Positions 57,399 to 64,000 of a stretch of DNA of 64,000 bases are shown here, piece by piece. The DNA is taken from positions 30,576,231 to 30,640,230 of the forward strand of contig CM065817.1 of NCBI GenBank assembly GCA_033398695.1, written 5' to 3'. The position numbers and the translations under genes are program-made. Under the pieces are notes generated by a model. The model was not told the origin of the DNA and did not search any database. It was given only the letters and a program-made list of their open reading frames with translations. The first letter of the stretch is position 1; each line of letters opens with the position of its first letter. The DNA is from Orobanche coerulescens. Lineage: Eukaryota; Streptophyta; Magnoliopsida; Lamiales; Orobanchaceae.

Positions 57399-57832
57399 AT
57401 TAGCGTGCGCTACACTTCCAGCTTAGCGTGCGCTAATGGACTCTCAGGATACTGCATTCTACTGTCCCCGGCCTTGCGTACGCTAATAACGTGGGTCAGC
57501 GTGTGCTATACACTCGTTAGCATGCGGTAACAAGTTTTACGAAGCTCACTGACTGCCCACCGACCTTCATTTAGCGCACGCAAGTAACAACTCTGTATCG
57601 TGTGCTAAACCCCGTTGACTCAACTTTCCAAAAGTAGTCCGGGTGAGTCCAAAAGGGTCCGTGATTCCCGCAATCCGGTTCCCCACCTACTGATCCTGTC
57701 TCGATCTGATTGACTGAGTGTAGCACGCGTTAAGTTATAACATTAGCGTGCGCTACCACCCAGTATTAGCGTGCGCTACGAAACAAGTGTAGCGTGCGCT
57801 ACGAAACAAGTGTAGCGTGCGCTAATCACGAA
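57399..57832 (-). repeat. G6 U3 palindrome array
   Basis: Nine or so copies of TTAGCGTGCGCTAA-like palindromes, directly upstream (minus strand) of TATAAATA. Same motif and position as G1, G2 and G3. Confidence 0.85.
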
Positions 57833-57993
57833 TGAGAACATGCACAACTAAAACTCTACAAAATCATACAATCCACAATATTGATTTACGAATGCGTAGA
57901 AACATACATCAATCAGAAATACGACATAAGCAAATATCAAGAAGGTTCCAATACAGATAAATTACATATCAAATATTCGGATAGTACATAATT

Positions 57994-58340
57994 AGCTTAC
58001 CGCTTTACCCCCAGAACTTTCGACCATGCACAACGTTTTTCACGTATCGTTGTTGAGGAAGTATGTTCACGATCCCGGCCACGTCATCAACTATACTGCC
58101 GTGAAGGTGAACAAAGATCTTACTTATGAAGAACAACCTGAAGTTATTCTCGACCGATCAGTCCGGCAGTTGAGGAACAAAGAGAAGGTGTTTGTCAAAA
58201 TCCAATGACGTAACCACAATAAAGATGAGGCTACTTGGGAGCGCGAAGAAGAACTTCAAGCTCGTTATCCGAATTTCTTCAATCGAGGTATGTCATTTAT
58301 TTTCGAGGACGAAAATTTTTCTAAGTGGGGTAGGATGTAA
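57994..58340 (+). pseudogene. G5 integrase C-terminus with chromodomain
   Basis: Continuation after G6: a one-frame shift near 58003, then LPPELSTMHNVFHVSLLRKY and the chromodomain (EVILDRSVRQLRNKEKVFVK, KDEATWEREEELQ). TGA replaces the W codon at about 58206. The frame runs to R-M-stop, where the stop TAA (58338-58340) is made by the first bases of the 3' LTR. Confidence 0.88.
58323..58335 (+). promoter_or_regulatory. G5 polypurine tract
   Basis: AAGTGGGGTAGGA directly before the LTR start TGTAATG at 58336. Confidence 0.85.
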
Positions 58341-61300
58341 TGTCTGCCATTTTCATAATATAATATTATTATATTAATAATGCATTTCATTTCATTTAGT
58401 CTCATTTCATTACCGAGTGAGTAATTATTGTACAATTATTTTCACTTCACGCACAAGTCAATAAATTTAATTTTATTTAGAGGATCATGAATATTTATTT
58501 CGACGTATCACAAGTTCTAGCCCGATCATTTTGTCAGATATATTCAAGTAGTCATTTTTTATAATAGTATATTATTCATCCAAGCATAATACTAACACTA
58601 CTATTATTAATATTATCATTATTATTAATAATAATATTATTAATACTATTTTATTAGTACTAATATTATTATAATTATCATTATCATTTTTCAGATTATT
58701 ATTATCAATATTACCAAATTATTATTTTTACATTTACTATTATTAATATTATTATTATATCATTTATATTTAATCATGGATTATAACTTAACCAAATATG
58801 ATTAAACTAAATTAACCACAATCAAGAACTCTTGTTTTCCCCACCGATCGCCCCCATTACAGTTATCTCACTTCACTCCTCAATGTCTATCCTAACACAA
58901 TCCTACTTCCACCAAATCACTCCAAAAATCTATACCTATAAAAATACAATTCTGCAGTACAAAACAACTCTACTGCACAACTCTCTCGACTGAAAAAAAA
59001 AATACAATACATAATTCTTGCAAACATCACGCCACAAAAATTACAACAGAAAGAGAAGAGGACATCTGCCATAAACACAAAGTGCTTCTACTGTAGATTC
59101 TGGAGCAACCCGTTGGTGCGAATTTTCTTCTTTACCTTCTGCAAATCTGCTCTTTTCCAGTGAAGGTAATTCAATCTTTTCTCTTCTTTGAACAAGGCGT
59201 TCTTGTTTTGTATATCAACTGTTAGATTGATTCATCAGTACGAATTAATTAAGACATCACCAAGTCAATCGACTTAATCATCATCAACACCAAATTCCCC
59301 AATTTAAAACCTCAATTCGGAAACCAACTCAGAGCCAGGAGCCAACCCACTGCTCAAACCCTTTCCGGATTGAAGCCTCGAACCAGAATTCAACCTAATC
59401 TAGGCCCGACTTCAAACCCATAATCAACCCCCACAGCCCGATTCCGGCAATTCAGGGCTACGGCGGAACCCAAACAATCGGCCCTCAACCCAGAAATCAA
59501 ACCAACGAAAAATCAACAAAACCAAAACTGAAATCGGAGCTTTTAGCCCGGGCTCAGTACCTTCAAACTCGATTTCAGCCACCAAAGCAACTCACTTGAA
59601 ATCGGAACCTACCATCTCGGAACCGCCACGAGCTACTGGAAATCCGCCGTTGAGGTCACACATCATCGCCCGCCGCCACTGCCTCCTATTCCGGATTTCG
59701 CCGGTCGCGTGATGGGCATGTATGTCGGAGATATTTTGTGTGTGTGTATGTTTCTGCCATTTTGTTTCCGGCCGAGCGAGAGAGAGAACGGCATAGAAAG
59801 GGAGCGGGGGTTAGAGAGAGAGAGAGAGTAGAGGACAGAGAGAGGGTCGGGAGGAAGAGAAGTGAATAATGGGGTTGTTTCGGCTGAAGGAGAGGATTAG
59901 GGTATTTATACCCGCGAAATTTTAGGGTTTTCAATTGGCTAAATGACTAAAATAGGACCTGAAGTTTAGCAGTTTTAGCATTTGAGGACCTAAAGTTTAG
60001 AAGGTATCAAACTGGGACCTAATCTTTGATCCGTTAGACCACGTTAGGACATCCGTTATTTTTTGTCCGTTAAGTACTAACGGATTTCTTTGTTGGCAGT
60101 TAAATGACACGTGGCATGTGTTTATTGGTTGTTCAATATATGATGTAATAATAAAAATAAAAAAAAATATAAAATTAAAAAAAAAAATCTAAAAAAATGG
60201 AAAAAATCTGGAAAATAGAAAAAATCGGAAATAAAAAATCGGAACTTGGGTAATTTTATTTATAATTTGGAATATTAATATTAAAAATTGAGTTTTTATT
60301 CAAAATTCGAAAAAATAAGAAAAATCGATTTTATTTATAAATCTGTTTTAATAAAAATAAAAGCTGAAATATTATTATCCATAAAATAAATGAAAGATAT
60401 GATCGATTATCTTCTCCAGGTGAAGTTGACTTCAAGTAATTAATCTTTAATCTGCTTTATTTTTAAGATTTTTAGATTTTTTAAAAATAAAACATTTTTT
60501 TATGAAAAGTAAAAAAAAAATTACTAGCTGGTTTTTCATAAAGAAAATAATCGTAACTTCAAGTTTTTTTTAAATTCTCGAATATAATTAATATTAAAAA
60601 ATCAAAAATTTTTATTTAAAATTCGGAAATAAAAATTCAAAAATTCTGGATCTTCTTTATAAATTGTTTTAGTAAACTAAAAATTAGAATATTTTACACA
60701 AAATAATAAAAAAACTGAATTATTTTATTTTCTTTATGAAAAACCAGCTAGTAATTTTTTTTACTTGTCATAAAAAAACTGTTTTATTTTTTAAAAATCT
60801 AAAAATCTTAAAAAAATAAAACAGATTAAAGATTAATTACTTGAAGTCAACTTCACCGGAGAAGATAACTGATCATATCTTTCATTTATTTTATGGATAA
60901 TAATATTTCGCTTTTATTTTTATTAATACGTTTATAAATAAAATCCAGATATTTTCTTATTTTTTTGAATTGAAAAAATCAATTTTTAATATTAATATTC
61001 CAAAATATAAATAAAATTACCCGAAGTTCCGATTTTTTATTTAGAGATTTTTTCTTTTTCCATTTTTTCCATTTTTTAGATTTTTTTTAATTTTATATTC
61101 TTTTTTATTTTTATTATTACATCATATATTGAACAACCAATAAACACCTGCCACGTGTCATTTAACTGCCAACAAAGAAATCCGTTAGTACTTAACGGAC
61201 AAAAATTAACGGAGGTCCTAACGTGGTCTAACGGATCAAAGATTAGGTCCCAGTTTGATACCTTCTAAACTTTAGGTCCTCAAATGCTAAAACTGCTAAA

Positions 61301-61488
61301 CTTCAGGTCCTATTTTAGTCATTTAGCCTTTTCAATTTAGCCCTAACATTTTCCAGCAACTTTCAATTTAACCCCAGACACCTTTAACTATTTCAAATTG
61401 ACCTCAGATAGATTTTATACCTTCAATTCAGTTCTTTTGACCAAGACATTTAAAATGTTGACTCTTAAATTAATATTAATAATTAGTT
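58336..61488 (+). repeat. G5 3' LTR, interrupted and incomplete
   Basis: Matches the 5' LTR from 46108 onward, with FB inserted at 59937-61328 and COP at 61489. The remaining about 0.8 kb of the LTR is beyond COP, outside the window. TATA box at 58937-58943. Confidence 0.9.
59937..61328. mobile_element. FB: foldback Mutator-like element, 1392 bp, arms of about 0.6 kb
   Basis: The two halves are inverted copies: the left end GGCTAAATGACTAAAATAGG is the exact complement of the right end, and matching continues with few changes for several hundred bases (CACGTGGCA, TTGACTTCAAGTAATTAATC, CTAGCTGGTTTTTCATAAAG). A loop of about 160 bp lies near 60555-60710. Flanking 9-bp duplication TTTTCAATT (59928-59936, 61329-61337) is the Mutator size. 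No coding capacity; the 5' LTR of G5 shows the empty site. Confidence 0.9.
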
Positions 61489-61662
61489 TGTTGAAGAGAA
61501 AATAACTTGAGACAGAAAATAGGGCAAAAGTGTTGTATTATTTCATCAATGAGATCCCTTAAATAGGGTGAAGTACATACAAACAGGCCTCAGCCAAATC
61601 CTATCTAGGAAAGCCCATAAACTAACAGACTTAGGCACACAACGGGTATTATTCCTTTAACA
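61489..61662 (-). repeat. COP 3' LTR (174 bp)
   Basis: Minus strand TGTTAAAGGAATAATACCCG to CTTCAACA. TG...CA ends and an adjacent polypurine tract define it, though no second LTR is in the window. Confidence 0.8.
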
Positions 61663-61677
61663 CTCCCCCTTGTGCCT
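61663..61677 (-). promoter_or_regulatory. COP polypurine tract
   Basis: Minus strand GGCACAAGGGGGAGTG next to the LTR, a typical Copia tract. Confidence 0.85.
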
Positions 61678-62182
61678 AGTCTACAAGCGCATGTCATGTT
61701 GTCTCGTTAAAACCTCGTCAAGCAAAAACCCAGTGGGAAAAATGTCTTGATCGTAGGGAAAAGAGTACAGCATCTAGACACATCAAGTTTAGACTTCGTC
61801 CTTTGAATCTATCCTCTCATATGATCGTTACATTTGATCATAGCGCTACTAAGGTGACCATTCCATCGATCCCTAAAATCGTACATCTTGTTACCTCGTT
61901 AAAAACCTTTCCAAGTGATAAAAACCCTGTGGGAAAAATGATCCTTGGAAGGAAAAGAGTATAACGTACGGTGTGGATGTAAGACTCCCCCTCAAGTCTA
62001 CATCTCCCCCTGATTTGTACATCAATCAAGGATACTTTGAAAAACTTGTGCATGTGTCGTTTGCCTCATTAAAAACTTTGCCAAGTAACAAAATCCAATG
62101 GGAGAAAATAAACCTTGGTCAAAGAAAAGAGTACAACGTCGGTGAGTAAGTTTCTTTATGACTCACCCTTCTCCCTCTACCT
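61678..62182 (-). other. COP 3' untranslated region
   Basis: Three imperfect repeats containing CTCGTTAAAAACC or CATTAAAAACTTTGCC, followed by CCAAGT, then GTGGGAAAAATG and GGAAAAGAGTA (about 61700-61760, 61890-61960, 62060-62130): a tandem unit of roughly 180 bp upstream of the polypurine tract. No ORF. Confidence 0.75.
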
Positions 62183-63898
62183 TTACATCGATTTCGGGAG
62201 TTCGGAAATTCTCCGCATTCCGATACTTCTCACATGTTTTTCAAACACGGCCTTGGCAGAGATTTGGTGAACAAATCGGCCACATTCTCCTCTGATCTGA
62301 CTTGCTTTACTTGAATATTGAGGAGAGCACTGTTGCCGATTATAGAAGAATTTTGGAGATATGTGTTTTGTTATCCCCTTGATATACCCAAGCTTCATCT
62401 GTTCGATGCAAGCTGCATTATCTTCATATATGCATGTGGGTGCTCCAGTGACATTACTTAGTCCACTGTTACCTCGGATATGTATAATGATAGCTCTTAA
62501 CCAAATACACTCACGTACCGCCTCATGCAAAGCGATAATTTCGGCGTGATTAGATGAGGTAGCTACAAGGGTTTGCTTTGTGGATCTCCAAGATATAGCG
62601 GTGTTCCCAATAGCAAATACATAGCCAATTTGGGAACGACCTTTGTGTGGGTCGGAGAAATACCCTGCATCAGCAAATCCTACCAATACGTTCGTCGGGG
62701 TAGGTTCTATGGCATTAGCATTTACTTTAGCATTTGCCTTTACGGAAGCAGCTTCCTTTGCCTGCTTGTAGGGAAAGAATAGTCCCAAGTCAATGGTTCC
62801 TTTTAGGTATCGGAATATATTCTTGATACCATTCCAATGACGTTGTGTCGGTGCTGAACTAAATCGAGCTTGTAAGTTTACTGAGAAGGCGATGTCCGGT
62901 CGCGTACATTGAGCTAAGTACAATAGAGCGCCTATTACACTTAAGTAGGGAATTTCAGCTCCCAAAAGCTCTTCGTCATCTTCCTTTGGACGAAATGGAT
63001 TTTTCTTAGCATCCAAGCTACGACCGATCATGGGAGTGCTAACCGGGTGTGCTTTGTCCATATTAAAGCGTCTAAGCATCTTGTGGACATAAGCAGACTG
63101 GTGGATGAGAATTCCACAGACTCTATGTTCTATCTGAATACCAAGACAGAAACGAGTCTTCCCAAGATCTTTCATCTCAAACTCAGTTTTCAAGTATCCG
63201 GTGGTTTCTCTTATTTCATCAAGAGTGCCGATTATATTCATATCGTCGACATACACTGCGATGATCGCAAATCCGGAACTTGTTTTCTTTATAAAGACGC
63301 AAGGACACAATTCATCGTTCTTGTATCCCTTTCCAATCAAGTATTCACTCAGACGGTTATACCACATCCTTCCGGATTGTTTCAAACCATAAAGTAAGCG
63401 TTTCAAACGAACTGAATACGCACTCCGTGGTCTGGAGTTACTTGATTTGGGCAATGAAATGCCTTCGGGCACTTTCATGTAAATCTCCGTATCTAGATCC
63501 CATAGAGATACGCAGTGACCACGTCCATTAGCTGCATTTCCAATCCTTCGGAAATAACTAGGCTGATTAGATATCGGAACGTAATAACGTCCATTACGGG
63601 GAAGTACGTTTCCTCGTAATCTATACCAGGGCGTTGTGAGAAACCTTGTGCAACAAGGCGAGCCTTGTACCTCAGGACTTCGTGATTCTCATTACGCTTT
63701 CTGACAAGAACCCATTTGTGTCCAACAGGCTTTACACTTGGCGGAGTTAGCACTACTGGGCCAAGTACCTTGCGTTTTGTCAGAGAGTCAAGCTCTTCCT
63801 GGATAGCTTCTTTCCATTTAGGCCAATCGGCTCTTTGTTGACATTATTCAACAGAGCGTGGTTCGACATCATCGTGCTCTATGATTTCTTGATCACCT
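62183..63898 (-). pseudogene. COP reverse transcriptase and RNase H
   Basis: RT begins with WPKWKEAIQEELDSLTKRKV (63840-63760) and VGHKWVLVRKRNENHEVLRY, KARLVAQGFSQRPGIDYEET and MDVVTAYLYG (63753-63493). A frameshift lies at 63479-63492. The second frame (63478-62183) has LKRLLYGLKQSGRMWYNRLS, the catalytic YVDDMNIIG, LGIQIEHRVCGILIHQSAYV, YLAQCTRPDIAFSVN, and RNase H motifs GFADAGYFSD, SWRSTKQTLVATSSNHAEII and CIYEDNAACI. One stop is also seen near 63845. Otherwise well preserved. Confidence 0.9.
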
Positions 63899-64000
63899 TG
63901 TAACATCCCCAGATCGAACCGGGAATATTACACGCCGCAGACCCTCTCCGCGAGGATCCACCAGGCTAGACATCAAAACAACACATTACATTACATACCG
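63899..64000 (-). mobile_element. G7: end of another Gypsy LTR, cut by the window
   Basis: TGTAACATCCCCAGATCG, then GGGAATATTACACGCCGCAG and CTCTCCGCGAGGATCCACCA, close to the G2 LTR end (10475-10555). Read on the minus strand this is an LTR 3' terminus inserted in COP. Confidence 0.8.

Larger units (their letters stand above)
53728..57988 (-). mobile_element. G6: minus-strand Gypsy element with large internal deletion
   Basis: Inserted in G5 integrase; flanks GAATT (53723-53727) and TAATT (57989-57993), one mismatch, and the G5 frame GAA-GAA-TTA-GCT-TAC reads across once G6 is removed. The right (5') LTR 55675-57988 is near complete. The left (3') LTR is only its first about 1.06 kb (53728 to about 54783). 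Between them are part of gag, a leader and a primer site. All of pol, most of gag and more than half of the 3' LTR are gone. Confidence 0.85.
55675..57988 (-). repeat. G6 right (5') LTR
   Basis: TGTAACACCCCAAAAGGCGG to CGGATAGTACA. (AT)n run at 56537-56566. TATAAATA on the minus strand at 57388-57381, with the U3 array of TTAGCGTGCGCTA palindromes at 57399-57832, including a perfect tandem of GTGTAGCGTGCGCTA near 57787-57825. Confidence 0.88.
46108..61488 (+). mobile_element. G5: plus-strand chromovirus with extra acidic ORF, multiply interrupted
   Basis: 5' LTR 46108-48708, primer site, acidic ORF, gag, protease, RT, RNase H, integrase with chromodomain, polypurine tract, 3' LTR from 58336. 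G6 interrupts integrase (53728-57988), FB interrupts the 3' LTR (59937-61328), and COP cuts that LTR at 61489 so its end is outside the window. Pol has several nonsense codons and two changed integrase catalytic residues. Confidence 0.9.
61489..63898 (-). mobile_element. COP: Ty1/Copia element, 3' part, minus strand
   Basis: Very short 3' LTR (61489-61662), polypurine tract, then RNase H and RT. Integrase, protease, gag and 5' LTR are beyond G7, outside the window. Inserted in the G5 3' LTR; the flanking five bases are AGTTT, but the other copy cannot be seen. Lineage within Copia not assigned. Confidence 0.88.

Overview
This window is nuclear DNA of a seed plant, almost certainly a eudicot with a repeat-rich genome. 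No bacterial or organellar content and no complete host gene was seen. Nearly all of it is transposable elements, many inserted inside one another. Family calls rest on reading motifs by eye, not on database searches. Elements are named G1-G7 (Ty3/Gypsy), ATH (Athila-type Gypsy), COP (Copia), LINE, SINE, POGO, CACTA and FB (foldback Mutator-like).

Layout. 1-6379: G1, a plus-strand Tekay/Del-type chromovirus entering from the left, with a decayed gag-pol and a 2.37 kb 3' LTR. 6380-6597: part of a dispersed repeat whose second copy lies at 44517-44737. 6598-9543: a decayed L1-type LINE, followed by a second copy of its own ORF1/ORF2 junction (9544-9930) and a piece of Gypsy integrase (9935-10238), a chimera. 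10239-43021: G2, an outer minus-strand Gypsy fragment whose LTR is split at 12650/42520 by G3, a complete minus-strand chromovirus (12651-42514). The left LTR of G3 is split by ATH (12927-24143), whose own LTR carries a tRNA-derived SINE (13953-14197). The right LTR of G3 is split by G4 (32226-40825), which keeps gag but has no pol. Target-site duplications (TSDs) at the joints support this order: POGO, then G2, G3 and ATH, then the SINE, with G4 a separate branch inside G3.

43022-44043 is the remnant of a pogo/Lemi1-like DNA transposon with a CENP-B-type DNA-binding transposase, cut by G2. At 44070 a CACTA-type terminus begins. Downstream are an exon-sized fragment of squalene synthase and a PHD-finger exon with intact splice sites, which looks like captured host gene pieces. 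46108-61488 is G5, a plus-strand chromovirus with an extra acidic ORF ahead of gag. G5 is interrupted in integrase by G6 (53728-57988) and in its 3' LTR by FB (59937-61328). 61489-63898 is COP, a minus-strand Copia element with a 174-bp LTR, cut at 63899 by the start of another Gypsy LTR (G7).

No autonomous element is fully intact. G4 is closest to functional as a passive element: LTRs, primer-binding site, polypurine tract and a gag with one nonsense codon. It would need pol from a relative. The observations I rate highest are a shared promoter design in the U3 of five related LTR families (palindrome array followed by a TATA box), the gene-capture candidate near 45 kb, and the acidic ORF of G5.
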